From Lewinellaceae bacterium (GTDB taxonomy: Bacteria; Bacteroidota; Bacteroidia; Chitinophagales; Saprospiraceae): a stretch of 60,025 nucleotides of DNA. Of the stretch, positions 34,411 through 43,947 are shown piece by piece. The notes beneath the pieces are model-generated. The model was given only the letters and a program-made list of their open reading frames with translations. It had not been told where the DNA came from and made no database searches. The translations under genes were made by a program, and so were the position numbers. Each line of letters begins with the position of its first letter. Position 1 is the stretch's first letter. The stretch lies in NCBI GenBank assembly GCA_020636325.1, contig JACJYC010000028.1:1-60025 (forward strand), read 5' to 3'.

Positions 34411-36819
34411 TCACTCATTCCGCAAACTCTCCACCGGATTGGCCAACGCAGCCCGCAGGCTCTGGAAGCTCACCGCCAGGAAAGCTACGCCGACAGCTGT
34501 CACCGCCGCTACTGCAAAAAATTGCCAGCCCAGCGAAATGTGGTAAGCAAACCCATCCAGCCACCGGTTCATGAAATACCAGGCAATGGGGGCGGCCGCC
34601 ACGAGGGAAATTCCCACCAGTTTGAGAAAATCCTGCGACAACAGCCCGACCAGTCCGGCCGCCGAGGCGCCCAGCACCTTGCGGATGCCGATCTCCTTGG
34701 TACGCTGGATGATGGTATAGGATGCCAGGCCGAACAGCCCCAGGCAAGCCAGGAAAATAGCCAGCCCGGCGAAAGTGGTGATCAGGCTGGAAGTCTGGCT
34801 TTCAGCGCGGTACATGGCGCCCAGCTCTTCGTCCAGAAAATGATACGTAAACGGCCGGTGAGCAGCCAGCACACCCCATTTCTGCTCCAGGAAGGCCAGG
34901 GTGCCGGAAATATCCTCTCCGGATAATTTGACCAAAACGGTGTTCCCCCACGTATCCGGAAAAATGACCAGGTTATCGATGGCCTCGTGCATGGAAGCAA
35001 AGTGAAAATCTTTGACCACACCCCTGATCTGGGCAGGCCGGCCGTTGAAATTTACCCGCTGGTCGACCGCCTCATCGGGCGTCCATCCGAAGGCGTTGGC
35101 CTGGCTTTCGTTGATCAGGATGCCCCTTACCACGGTAGTGTCTCCGCTGTACATGCGCCTGACCGCCTCGATATCGCTGTGTCCGAAAGAAGCGCCGGCA
35201 GCCAGGTCGATGCCCATGGTCCGGACAAAATCCTCATCGGCGGGCAGGGCGGTTACCGGCTGGCTGCCCTCACCGGTCGGGGAGCGGGCGATGCCGTATC
35301 CGCCCTCTATATGGGTCGGCGTTTCGTAAGCGAGGCTGACGCCCATCACCCGGCTGTTTTGCCTGAATTCCGATTTGAAGACGTCCAGTTTCTCCACGAT
35401 CCTGCCGTCGGTGGGCAATGCCACCACAAAATCTTTGTCGTACCCCAGTTTTTTATCCTGTATGAAATCCAGTTGCCCTTTCAGCACCAGGGTAGCGATC
35501 ATCAGCAAAATGGAAATGGTGAATTGAAAAACGATCAATCCCTTGCGCAACCAGGCGCTGCCCCTTGCGGCCTGGCTCCCCCAATTGCCTTTCAGCACCT
35601 TGATCGGCTGGAACCGCGTAGCCGCCAATGCGGGATAAAGCCCGGCCAGCAGGGCGATCAGCAGCCCAAACCCCAGGATGGAAGCGAGCGCTGCCGGGTG
35701 GAGGAGCGGATCCATGGTCAACCGGCGTTCAAACAACCGGTTGAAGAGCGGGATCAGGGGCCTGGTAAGCACCAATCCGGCGACCAGGGCGAACCCCGAA
35801 ACCAGAAACGCCTCGCTGATGTGCTGGCGGACCAGTTGGCCGCGGCCGGCGCCGAGTACTTTCTGCACGCCCATTTCCCGGGCCCGCTCCATGCTCGCCG
35901 CAGTCGACAGGTTGACATAGGTGCTCAACCCGATCAGCAGGATAAAAACGCCGACGGCGAGCAGGATATAGATGTAACGGATGTCGCCGTTGGGTTCAAA
36001 TTTGCCGGCCACCTCTGATTTCAAATGCACATCGCGAAGCGGCTCCAGCTTGTAGGTCACGTATTCATCTCCCGAGAGCCCCGTTTCAGCCGACCTGGAC
36101 TTCATGAAGGGTCCGATCTTGGCCTGCAGGGATGCTATCGCCGAACGGTCGGTCAGCAACAAAAAGGTTCCGTAATTGGCGTTCCACCAGGTAGCCCGCT
36201 CCGGCGCTGCGTCGCGCAGACCGGCAAACGATCCGACGAAATCCGGTTTGATCTGGGTGGTTTCGGGCGGGTTTTCCATCACGGCCGAAACGACGTAATC
36301 CAGGCCGTCCACCTTCAGGGTCTTGCCCATGGGATCGGTCCCCGGGAAGTATTTTTCCGCCATCCGCCGGTTGATCACCAGCTGATTGGGCGCCTTCAGG
36401 GCCGACCCGGGATTGCCCTCAAGGAGCGGAAAAGTGAACACATCAAAGAAAGTGCTGTCCGCATAAAAGAAATTGTCCTCTTCAATGAGCTGGTCTTCAT
36501 GCCGCACTACCCTGTCCTCGTATTGAATCACCCGAACGGCATTTTCCACTTCCGGAAACACCTGACGGAAAGTGGGGCCGACCTTGTTGCCCGTATTTTC
36601 GGTCAGTACGGTCCGGTCACCGGAATGGTATTCCATCACGACGAACGCGATCCTGTCCGCATGCTGGTGACAGGCCTCATAACTCAGCTCATTGTGCAGG
36701 TACAACCCGATCAGCAGGCAGCCCGCAATACCAATCGTCAGGCCGACCAGCTTGATCGTCGTGAACAACTGATTTTTCTTCAAGTTTCTGAATGCCAGTT
36801 TTAGGTTGCTCTTCCACAT
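34411..36819 (-). CDS. MacB/FtsX-type ABC permease, paralogue 11 of 17
   Basis: The 802-residue product starts MWKSNLKLAFRNLK. In FtsX 1 the coupling motif has lost its arginine: REMGVQKVLGAGRGQLVRQH, and the preceding helix has STYVNLSTAASMER instead of NFxNL(T/S)TARS. FtsX 2 is canonical (KEIGIRKVLGASAAGLVGLL). The loop before FtsX 1, EVAGKFEPNGDIRYIYILLA, resembles paralogues 1 and 14. No -24/-12 element or operator is found in the 254-bp repeat-filled gap upstream, so it is probably the last gene of operon B, reached by read-through from permease 12. Confidence 0.91.
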   Translation of the reverse strand: MWKSNLKLAFRNLKKNQLFTTIKLVGLTIGIAGCLLIGLYLHNELSYEACHQHADRIAFVVMEYHSGDRTVLTENTGNKVGPTFRQVFPEVENAVRVIQYEDRVVRHEDQLIEEDNFFYADSTFFDVFTFPLLEGNPGSALKAPNQLVINRRMAEKYFPGTDPMGKTLKVDGLDYVVSAVMENPPETTQIKPDFVGSFAGLRDAAPERATWWNANYGTFLLLTDRSAIASLQAKIGPFMKSRSAETGLSGDEYVTYKLEPLRDVHLKSEVAGKFEPNGDIRYIYILLAVGVFILLIGLSTYVNLSTAASMERAREMGVQKVLGAGRGQLVRQHISEAFLVSGFALVAGLVLTRPLIPLFNRLFERRLTMDPLLHPAALASILGFGLLIALLAGLYPALAATRFQPIKVLKGNWGSQAARGSAWLRKGLIVFQFTISILLMIATLVLKGQLDFIQDKKLGYDKDFVVALPTDGRIVEKLDVFKSEFRQNSRVMGVSLAYETPTHIEGGYGIARSPTGEGSQPVTALPADEDFVRTMGIDLAAGASFGHSDIEAVRRMYSGDTTVVRGILINESQANAFGWTPDEAVDQRVNFNGRPAQIRGVVKDFHFASMHEAIDNLVIFPDTWGNTVLVKLSGEDISGTLAFLEQKWGVLAAHRPFTYHFLDEELGAMYRAESQTSSLITTFAGLAIFLACLGLFGLASYTIIQRTKEIGIRKVLGASAAGLVGLLSQDFLKLVGISLVAAAPIAWYFMNRWLDGFAYHISLGWQFFAVAAVTAVGVAFLAVSFQSLRAALANPVESLRNE

Positions 36820-36848
36820 GATCGCTGAATTTTATGTTGAAATACATT

Positions 36849-36953
36849 GTAAGTTGTAAGTTGTAAGTGGTAAGTCGTAAGTTGTAAGTGGTAAGTCGTA
36901 AGTTGTAAGTGGTAAGTCGTAAGTGGTAAGTGGTAAGTCGTAAGTGGTAAGTC
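36849..36953. repeat. TAAGTGG/TAAGTCG tandem array
   Basis: About twelve imperfect 7-10 bp units (GTAAGTTGTAAGTGGTAAGTC). The same array type recurs at 43124-43190. It separates permease 12 from permease 11 within operon B and has no coding value. Confidence 0.9.
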
Positions 36954-37066
36954 GGGTAGCTGAGCGCAGCCGAAGCTACAACGTCCGGCCAACCATAAAA
37001 AGTCGGCAGTCTTCAGTCCTTCAGTCGGCAGCTCCCTTTACAACCATCGCCCAACCATGAAACCAT
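36954..37066. repeat. Diverged copy of the 80-bp GAGCGCAGCCGAAGC repeat
   Basis: This shares GGGTAGCTGAGCG, GAAGCTACAACGTCC, AACCATAAAAAGTCGGCAG and the terminal CAACCATGAAACCAT with the block at 34226-34400. Both copies sit immediately downstream of a permease stop codon (12 and 11), suggesting that repeat and gene end were duplicated together or that the repeat targets gene ends. Confidence 0.75.
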
Positions 37067-37073
37067 CCACCCC

Positions 37074-39455
37074 TCACTCGCTACGCAAGCTCTTCACCGG
37101 GTTGGCCAGTGCCGCCCGAATGCTCTGGAAACTGACCGTCAGCAGGGTAATCGCCAGGGCGCCCAATCCCGCCGCCGCAAAGATCCAGCCTGAAATCCGG
37201 GTTCTGTAGGAAAAGTTTTCCAGCCAGCCGTTCAGGAAATACCAGGCTAAGGGGGCTGCCGCAACGCAGGCAATGATCACCAATACGACAAAGTCTTCCG
37301 ACAGCAATTTCCAGATGTTGAAAATGGAAGCCCCCAATACCTTGCGAATCCCGATCTCCCGGGTGCGCTGTTCGGCAACAAAGGAGGCCAGCCCGAAAAG
37401 GCCCAGGCAACTGATGAATACCGCCAGCACGGCAAAGAAGGAGGCCAACTTGCCGACCCGTTTTTCAGTATTGAATTTTTTGGAAAATTCTTCATCCGCA
37501 AAACTGTACTCGAAAGGCTGGGCCGGGCTGTATTTCCTGAAAATCCGTTCGATCTTGTCGAGCGATGCCGGCGCGCCGGCTTCCGGATTGAGCTTGGCCA
37601 CCACGAAATTCCCGGGAGATTCGTCGAGGTAAAAGATCGTGGGTTTCACCGGTTGGTACGGCGAGCCCATGACCATATCTTCCACCACCCCGATCACATG
37701 GCAGGGCGTGCCGAACCATTTGATCGTTTCGCCGATCGGGTTTTCAAGGTTCATATACCGGGCGGCCGCTTCGTTGAGGATGAACCCTGTCGAATCGGTT
37801 GGAAAGTCGGCGGAAAAATCGCGCCCTTCGAGGAATTTCCACCCGATCGTTTCGCCGTAGCCCAGGGATACGCCTACATTGGGAAAATCGACCGACAGGT
37901 TCGGGTCCTTGCCCCGCCAGTCGAAGCCGCTGCTGGACGACCAGGTTTCCGTAGTGGGGTTGGTGGTCTCCGCTACGGCAATCACCGCTTTCTCGTCCAT
38001 CAAGGCGGCCTTGAAAACATCGAAATGCTTATGGATCTCACCGTTCACCGCCGGGATGGCCACCAATCCGTCGGCATTGTAACCCAAAGGCCGGTTTTGT
38101 GCGAATTTGATCTGGGAGAAGACGATCATGGTCCCGATGATCAGGGATACCGATACGGTAAATTGCAGGACGATCAGGACCTTGCGCGGCAAGGCGGCCC
38201 AGCGCCCCGCTTTGAACGGACCTGCCAATACCTTGACCGGGCGGAAAGAAGAGAGGTAAAATGCGGGGTAACTGCCGGCAATCAGCCCGGTTACCAGGAT
38301 AAATGCCAGGCCGACGCCCCAGAAAACAGGCTCCTTCCAGGGCAAGGTCATGGCCTTGTCCGAAATATTGTTGAAGAACGGCAACAACCCCTGCACCAAA
38401 AGCAGGGATACCGCAAAGGACAGTCCTGCAAAGAACAGGGATTCGCCCAGGAACTGACCGATCAGTTGCCGCCGGCCGGAACCGATGGCTTTCCGGACCC
38501 CGACTTCCTTGGCCCGTTTTTCCGACCGGGCCGTGCTCAGGTTCATAAAATTGATGCAGGCCATGAACAGCACAAAAACACCGATGATCCCGAACATGCG
38601 AACGTACCGTATCCGCCCGCCTGTATTGATCCCGTCCCTGTATTCGGAGTAGAGGTGCCACCGGCTCATCGGCAACAGGAAAAGTGCCGGTTTTTTCTTG
38701 GCCAGTTCCGTGCTCATATGCTTGAGCTTGGCGTCTTTTATCCGGGCGGAGACCTGTCCGGGGTCCGCGTTTTCGGTCAGTTTCACAAAAAGGGAAAACG
38801 CATTGGGCCGCCAGGGGTCGGAAGCTGTTTTCACCCAGCCCGAATTGTCGTAATACAACTGCCAGGGCATGATGAAACCCAGGTCGGAAAAAGCGCTGTT
38901 CCGGGGGACGTCTTCGTAGATGCCCGTCACCTGTACGGTCATCTGATCGTCAACCCGGATCGTTTTGTGCATTGGGTCGGTATCGCCGAAAACGGCTTTG
39001 GCCGTCGACGCCGAAAGCAGGATCGTCCCCGGGTCTTTCAGGTCGGTGCTCCCTTCCTGAAGTTGAAGACTGAGCAATTCAGGCCCGCCCGGTTCAAAAA
39101 AGGTCCCCGAACGGGTCAGGAGTTTGTCTTCCCAGGCCAGAACGTGGGGATAGGTGCCGGAGGCCATCACGACCGATTCAAAATCGCTGCCGTAATTGCT
39201 GCGCAGTTCATCCGCCAACGGGAACGGCACGCTGAACCACGTTTGCACTTCACCGTTATTGGTCACATTCTGGATGACCTGGGCCAGCCGGTCATAGTTC
39301 CGGTGGTAATGATTGAAGGAGAATTCATCCCGGATCCACAGGCCGATGATCAGCGCCACAGCCATACCCGCCGCCAGCCCCCCGATATTGATCAGGGAAT
39401 ATCCTGTATTTCTGCGGAGGTTTCGAAAGGCGCTTTTCAGATAATTTGTATGCAT
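37074..39455 (-). CDS. MacB/FtsX-type ABC permease, paralogue 12 of 17
   Basis: This 793-residue paralogue has the same length as paralogue 6 and shares its special features: RSNYGSDFESVVMAS in the first core, FFEPGGPELLSLQL, the MSRWHLYSEYRDGINTGGRI loop, and a coupling helix with tryptophan (GASIFNIWKLLSEDFVVLV). FtsX 1 has KEVGVRKAIGSGRRQLIGQF. It is probably an orthologue-like duplicate of 6 placed in a second operon. It lies 12 bp after permease 13 and is followed by two repeat blocks. Confidence 0.92.
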   Translation of the reverse strand: MHTNYLKSAFRNLRRNTGYSLINIGGLAAGMAVALIIGLWIRDEFSFNHYHRNYDRLAQVIQNVTNNGEVQTWFSVPFPLADELRSNYGSDFESVVMASGTYPHVLAWEDKLLTRSGTFFEPGGPELLSLQLQEGSTDLKDPGTILLSASTAKAVFGDTDPMHKTIRVDDQMTVQVTGIYEDVPRNSAFSDLGFIMPWQLYYDNSGWVKTASDPWRPNAFSLFVKLTENADPGQVSARIKDAKLKHMSTELAKKKPALFLLPMSRWHLYSEYRDGINTGGRIRYVRMFGIIGVFVLFMACINFMNLSTARSEKRAKEVGVRKAIGSGRRQLIGQFLGESLFFAGLSFAVSLLLVQGLLPFFNNISDKAMTLPWKEPVFWGVGLAFILVTGLIAGSYPAFYLSSFRPVKVLAGPFKAGRWAALPRKVLIVLQFTVSVSLIIGTMIVFSQIKFAQNRPLGYNADGLVAIPAVNGEIHKHFDVFKAALMDEKAVIAVAETTNPTTETWSSSSGFDWRGKDPNLSVDFPNVGVSLGYGETIGWKFLEGRDFSADFPTDSTGFILNEAAARYMNLENPIGETIKWFGTPCHVIGVVEDMVMGSPYQPVKPTIFYLDESPGNFVVAKLNPEAGAPASLDKIERIFRKYSPAQPFEYSFADEEFSKKFNTEKRVGKLASFFAVLAVFISCLGLFGLASFVAEQRTREIGIRKVLGASIFNIWKLLSEDFVVLVIIACVAAAPLAWYFLNGWLENFSYRTRISGWIFAAAGLGALAITLLTVSFQSIRAALANPVKSLRSE

Positions 39456-39467
39456 AGTCGGGTAATT

Positions 39468-41927
39468 TTACTCGTTCCTCAGGCTCTCTACCGGATTGGC
39501 CAGCGCCGCCTTCACCGCATGGAAGCCGACCGTGGCAAAGGCAATAACAACGGCCGCCAGCCCCGCAACGGCGAATATCCACCAGGTCATTTCGATCCGG
39601 TAGGCAAACCCCTGAAGCCATTGGTCCATGAAATACCAGGCCACCGGCGACGCGATCACCGCCGCTGCGACAACCAGTTGCAAAAAATCCCTGGACAATA
39701 ACCCTACAAGGCCGGTTATGCTGGCGCCCAAAACCTTCCGGATACCGATCTCGCGGGTGCGCTGTTCGGCGGCCATCGCGATCAGCCCGAACAAGCCCAA
39801 ACAGGCGATGAACAGGGAAAGGCCCGTAAAAACGCTCAAAATTGCGCCCAGCTTGGCTTCAGACCGGTAAAGCGCATTGAAATCCTCATCCAGGAAGGAA
39901 TAGCTGAACGGCGTGTCCGGGGCCATGACCTGCCAAAGGTCCTGGATTTGCGGCAACAGCCGGCTTTCTTCGCCCGGACGGATGCGGACCGCCAGATAGC
40001 CCCGGTCAAGGTCGTAGGTTTTCGATGAATAGTGGAACAGGCCGAACGGCTCAATGGCCGCCCTGAAGGACTGGGCGTGGAAATCCTTCATGACGCCGAT
40101 GACCTTGAATCGCTGATTGCCGTTGCCGGGATAGACCATGAACCGGCCGACGGGGTCCTTCCAGCCGATCGTCCGTACGGCCGTTTCGTTCAATATGACC
40201 GCGGCCGAATCAGCGGGGAAATCCCGGGAAAAATTGCGACCTTCCAGCATCTCGATACCCATAGCCGGCACGAAATCGTAATCTACCATATAGGAATTCA
40301 GGGTCAGGTCTTTTGCAATGCCCGGATTTTCGCCGTCCGTTTCAGGCTCGTAAAAGTCTCCGAAGGCGTTTTTGGCCGGCAGGTCGGTGGAAAGGCTCGC
40401 CAATACCACGCCCGGCAATTGTTCCAGCTGCTGCCGCAGCGATTCTCCTTTTTCCCGGAGCCGCTGGGCGTTGTTGATCACCACCACGTTTTCCTTGTTC
40501 AGACCGGCGCTCTGGTTGCGCGAATAATCGATTTGCAACAGGACAACCGCCGTACAAATGATCATGGCAATGGATATGGCGAACTGGAAGACGACCAGGC
40601 CGTTTTTCAACCAGGCATTACCGGCCCCGGAAAGTTTGTTCTTCAATATATTGATCGGCGCCATATTTGAGAGGTAAAGCGCAGGGTACAAGCCCCCCAG
40701 CAACCCCGCCGCAACCGGCAGGGTAACCGCCAAAACACCGGTCCAGCCGGCGAACAGATGGCTTATGGTAAAGGACTCTCCGCTCAATTGGTTGAAAGCA
40801 GGCAGCAACGCCTGCACTAACGCGGCAGCCAGCAACCAAGCCAATCCGCTGCAAAGCATGGACTCGGCGAGAAATTGCCGGACAAGGCCTTGTTGCTTCG
40901 ATCCCAGCACTTTCCGGACACCTACCTCCCGGGCGCGGGTCAGGGATCTGGCCGTTGTCAGGTTCATGAAATTGACGCAGGCCAGCAGCAGGATCATAAG
41001 GCCTACAGTGGCGAAGATATAGACATCTTTTATGCTGCCCAGGTTATTGATCCGGGAGCCTACCCCTTCCGAATACAGGTGGACCTTTTCCAGGGGCTTG
41101 AGGGAAAAATCCCATTTCCCGCCATTGGACAGGAATTCGTCCAGCGGTTGGCCGATCCGCTTGAAAGCGCCGGCTGCATACTTTCTGACCATCCCCGGAA
41201 ATTTGGCCTCCAGGGCCGTCAGCGACTGGCTTGTCGGTTTCCGGGCCAGCAGGACGTAGGTTTCCATCTGCAGCCAAACCCAGCTCCAGCTGAAATGCCG
41301 GACGACGTCGTACGCCGCAACGGGCGTCAGGAAATCAAACTGAATGGAAGATTGTCCGGGCAAATCCTCCAGGACGGCCGAAACCCTGAACGGCCGGTTG
41401 TCGATGGCTATGGTCCGGCCGATCGCCTGGTCAGCTTCAACCGGACCGAAGTACTTTCTTGCGGTTGATTCCGTCAGTACGATCGACCCCGGGTCTCTCA
41501 GGCACTCAGCGGCCTTTCCCGACCGTAAGGGAAATGAAAAAACCTCCAGGAAGTTGGAATCCACGGCCAATCCGCCGCCTTCCGTAAACTGGCGCGATTC
41601 CTGGTTTTCATCCGCCTTCAACACCTGATCGCCGGGTTGGAACAGCCGGGTAAAGGCCTCAACTTCCGGATATTCCGCTGCCAGCGCGCTTCCCGCAGGG
41701 GGCGGCGAATTGGAAGTAATGAACGACATTCCGCCGAAATTTCCGGCCACGTTGACCTGGCAGATCCGGTCGGATTGGTCCGTCAGGCGATCATAACCCA
41801 GTTCATTCCGCACGAAAACCGCGATCAGCCAGCAGGCTGCCATCCCGATGGCCAGCCCCGATAAATTGATGAAGGTGTAAAACTTGTTTTTCCACAAATG
41901 GCGAAAGGCGATCTTCAAATTGGTCAT
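39468..41927 (-). CDS. MacB/FtsX-type ABC permease, paralogue 13 of 17 (first gene of operon B)
   Basis: The 819-residue product starts MTNLKIAFRHLWKNK. The open frame continues to 42017 but would cross the -24/-12 element, so 41927 is the start. FtsX 1 has REVGVRKVLGSKQQGLVRQF, FtsX 2 REIGIRKVLGASITGLVGLL. The first core carries an insert (KADENQESRQFTEGGGLAVD) and the loop before FtsX 1 reads YSEGVGSRINNLGSIKDVYI. It leads 13-12-11 and is divergent from the DUF1080 lipoprotein gene. Confidence 0.92.
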   Translation of the reverse strand: MTNLKIAFRHLWKNKFYTFINLSGLAIGMAACWLIAVFVRNELGYDRLTDQSDRICQVNVAGNFGGMSFITSNSPPPAGSALAAEYPEVEAFTRLFQPGDQVLKADENQESRQFTEGGGLAVDSNFLEVFSFPLRSGKAAECLRDPGSIVLTESTARKYFGPVEADQAIGRTIAIDNRPFRVSAVLEDLPGQSSIQFDFLTPVAAYDVVRHFSWSWVWLQMETYVLLARKPTSQSLTALEAKFPGMVRKYAAGAFKRIGQPLDEFLSNGGKWDFSLKPLEKVHLYSEGVGSRINNLGSIKDVYIFATVGLMILLLACVNFMNLTTARSLTRAREVGVRKVLGSKQQGLVRQFLAESMLCSGLAWLLAAALVQALLPAFNQLSGESFTISHLFAGWTGVLAVTLPVAAGLLGGLYPALYLSNMAPINILKNKLSGAGNAWLKNGLVVFQFAISIAMIICTAVVLLQIDYSRNQSAGLNKENVVVINNAQRLREKGESLRQQLEQLPGVVLASLSTDLPAKNAFGDFYEPETDGENPGIAKDLTLNSYMVDYDFVPAMGIEMLEGRNFSRDFPADSAAVILNETAVRTIGWKDPVGRFMVYPGNGNQRFKVIGVMKDFHAQSFRAAIEPFGLFHYSSKTYDLDRGYLAVRIRPGEESRLLPQIQDLWQVMAPDTPFSYSFLDEDFNALYRSEAKLGAILSVFTGLSLFIACLGLFGLIAMAAEQRTREIGIRKVLGASITGLVGLLSRDFLQLVVAAAVIASPVAWYFMDQWLQGFAYRIEMTWWIFAVAGLAAVVIAFATVGFHAVKAALANPVESLRNE

Positions 41928-42012
41928 GATGCTCAAAGATTGGTATTCATCCGGGTCGGCAGGTCGGCAATTTTCAGAACACGCAAATCTGACCACCCCG
42001 TTTCGCTTATTT

Positions 42013-42028
42013 CCCAAAAACCATGCCC
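42013..42028 (-). promoter_or_regulatory. Sigma-54-like -24/-12 element of operon B
   Basis: The sense strand reads GGGCATGGTTTTTGGG, 85 bp upstream of the permease 13 start. This is the longest leader of the five. The AT-rich stretch between it and the operators is present, but an IHF-like site is not obvious here. Confidence 0.65.
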
Positions 42029-42080
42029 CGCAATAACTAATTAAATATCAGGACAATAAATAAATTTTCTTCTGAATTCG

Positions 42081-42117
42081 TGTCCAAATCCGGACAAATG
42101 GTGTGCGATTTCGGACA
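42081..42117 (-). promoter_or_regulatory. Twin 16-bp operators upstream of operon B
   Basis: Sense-strand palindromes TGTCCGAAATCGCACA and TGTCCGGATTTGGACA are separated by 5 bp (CCATT) and start 52 bp upstream of the -24/-12 element. The first is nearly the same as the outer site of permease 1 (TGTCCAAAATCGCACA). Confidence 0.7.
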
Positions 42118-42229
42118 CAACCCCGGGTATGCAGCCTATCGGATTTCCGCTGCGGATCCGGTACAATTTTCTTACCTTTTCAGCCCGTTCCCTTTCACGG
42201 AACCAGGCTTGTCAAAAAACAACACAGAT

Positions 42230-43123
42230 ATGAGAACCGACTTTAACTACCCTTTCCGGGCTTTACCGGCCGTTTTTATCCTCTTGACAGGTTTGTTTGT
42301 TTTCCAAAGTTGCGGCCCGCGCGAGCCCATCAACGATCCGGACCAGGAAGAATGGATGTCGCTCTTCAACGGCGTCAACCTCGACGGCTGGGACATCAAG
42401 ATCAACGGCTTTGACCTGAACGACAATTACCAGAACACCTTTTACGTGGAGGACAGCCTGATCAAGGTCCACTACGACGGCTACCCGGAATTCACCAACC
42501 AGTTCGGCCACCTGTTCTACAAAGAGCCGTTTTCCTACTACCGCATCCGGGTGGAATACCGCTTTGTCGGCGATCAGGCGCCCGGCGGCCCGGGGTGGGC
42601 TTACCGCAACAGCGGGATCATGTTCCACGGCCAGCCCGCCGCGACCATGGGCAAAAACCAGGATTTTCCCATCAGCCTCGAAGCCCAGTTGCTGGGCGGC
42701 GACGGCGAACACGATCGCCATACCCTCAACCTCTGCACACCGGGCACCAACGTCGTCATGCACGATACGCTGGAGACCTCGCATTGCATCGAGTCCCGCT
42801 CAAAAACCTACCACGGCGACCAATGGGTGACCGCCGAATTGCTGGTGCTCGGTGATTCGCTCATCCAGCATATCATGGAAAATGAAGTGGTGCTCCAGTA
42901 CTCAAAACCCCAGATCGGCGGCGGCAACGTGGATAATATCGATTCTACCTTGTGGGTGCCCGGCAAGATCCTCACGGGCGGCAGCATTTCCCTGCAAAGC
43001 GAAAGCCACCCCGTTCACTTCCGGAAAGTCGAATTGCTCAACCTCGAAGGGTGTACCGACCCCAAGGCCAAAAACTACAAATCCTATTATGTGAAATCGG
43101 ATAACAGCGCTTGCGTTTATTAG
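42230..43123 (+). CDS. DUF1080 (3-keto-disaccharide hydrolase-like) lipoprotein
   Basis: This 297-residue lipoprotein has a signal peptide with lipobox FQSC (Cys28). Residues about 40-270 form a DUF1080 concanavalin-like domain: WMSLFNGVNLDGWDIK at the start, RNSGIMFHGQP, SLEAQLLGGDGEHDRHTLNL in the middle, and GSISLQSESHPVHFRKVELL at the end. DUF1080 proteins are linked to sugar or polysaccharide processing at the envelope. The tail GCTDPKAKNYKSYYVKSDNS ending ACVY is a GCTDPxAxNY module common on Bacteroidota surface proteins. Start chosen by the signal peptide; the longer frame (to 42080) would include the operator of operon B. Its own promoter is not clear. Confidence 0.85.
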   Translation: MRTDFNYPFRALPAVFILLTGLFVFQSCGPREPINDPDQEEWMSLFNGVNLDGWDIKINGFDLNDNYQNTFYVEDSLIKVHYDGYPEFTNQFGHLFYKEPFSYYRIRVEYRFVGDQAPGGPGWAYRNSGIMFHGQPAATMGKNQDFPISLEAQLLGGDGEHDRHTLNLCTPGTNVVMHDTLETSHCIESRSKTYHGDQWVTAELLVLGDSLIQHIMENEVVLQYSKPQIGGGNVDNIDSTLWVPGKILTGGSISLQSESHPVHFRKVELLNLEGCTDPKAKNYKSYYVKSDNSACVY

Positions 43124-43190
43124 TGGTAAGTCGTAAGTGGTAAGTCGTAAATGGTAAGTCGTAAGTGGTAAGTGGTAAGTCGTAAGTGGG
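43124..43190. repeat. TAAGTGG/TAAGTCG tandem array (second locus)
   Basis: About seven units of the type found at 36849-36953 begin at the stop codon of the DUF1080 gene. With the two REP-like elements and a third small array, they fill the 824-bp gap up to 43947, in which I see no gene. Confidence 0.9.
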
Positions 43191-43245
43191 GGTAAGGCGA
43201 TGTTTCGACTTTACAACGGCCGTCAGATCCGCCATAGCAAGGTTA

Positions 43246-43497
43246 AAGGATAAAGGTTAAAGGTTAAAGAAGCCAGTTGGCAGCAGCGCTGCTATCAATG
43301 AGCCCGTGCTTAATGGCTGCTGGCCGTCAGGTCCGCCATGTCGGTAGCATCCCGGTGGCATTTTTACGTTCCCGGCCTGTAGGGCCGGTATGTGATGGCT
43401 CCGGGGCGCCCCGGTCCGATGGAACAAGTTAACATTCATTTCGCAAGTCGGAGACTTGAGGGTATCCGCGGCGAGGCGCAGCCTCTGGCGAACGAGG
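43246..43497. repeat. REP-like dispersed element, copy 1
   Basis: This 252-bp unit starts with TAAAGGTTAAAGG words and contains several small inverted repeats: GGCC-TGTA-GGCC, CCGGGGCGCCCCGG, and TCCGCGGCGAGGCGCAGCCTC. Copy 2 follows directly in tandem. An apparent frame with HHIPALQAGNVKM runs across it on the minus strand in more than one copy, but it is a product of the repeat. Confidence 0.85.
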
Positions 43498-43749
43498 ATA
43501 AAGGCTAAAGGTTAAAGGTTAAAGTTGCCAAATGGCAGCAGCCTGGGATCAATGAGCGTGTGCTTAATGGCTGCGGGCCTTTAGGTCCGCCATGTCGGTA
43601 GCATCCCGGTTGCATTTTACGTTCCCGGCCTGTAGGGCCGGTATGTGATGGCCCCGGGGCGCCCCGGTCCGATGGAACAAGTTAACATTCATTTCGCAAG
43701 TCGGAGACTTGAGGGTATCCGCGGCGAGGCGCAGCCTCTGGCGAACGAT
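43498..43749. repeat. REP-like dispersed element, copy 2
   Basis: Same length and order as copy 1, with scattered changes in the first half and near identity in the second (from CCGGGGCGCCCCGGTCCGAT to CTCTGGCGAACGA). The tandem pair has an exact 252-bp period. Confidence 0.85.
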
Positions 43750-43880
43750 AGGTTAAAGATGCCGAACGGCAGTAGCGACGGAAGATTTTCCGTCGCATTT
43801 ATCAAAATTCTCACGTAGGCCGGAGTCCGAAGTGCAATACCTCCGTCCGCCATTGCCCCGAGGCGACGACGGGCAGCTAA

Positions 43881-43943
43881 CAGCATCAAGTATCCAGCAT
43901 CAAGTATCCAGCATCAAGTATCCAGCATCAAGTATCCAGCATC
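43881..43943. repeat. AGCATCAAGTATCC tandem array
   Basis: Four 14-bp units followed by a partial one, lying just past the stop codon of the serine hydrolase gene at 43948. It is the same kind of gene-end array as elsewhere here, with a different word. Confidence 0.85.
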
Positions 43944-43947
43944 CAAT

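Noticed and set aside
36801..36992. Apparent proteins with Leu-Thr-Thr-Tyr-His repeats at 36801-36992 and 43038-43235
   Set aside because: They are translations of the TAAGTGG/TAAGTCG array.
43257..43439. Minus-strand frames with HHIPALQAGNVKM at 43257-43439 and 45965-46213
   Set aside because: They recur only because the REP-like element is repeated; there is no independent coding evidence.
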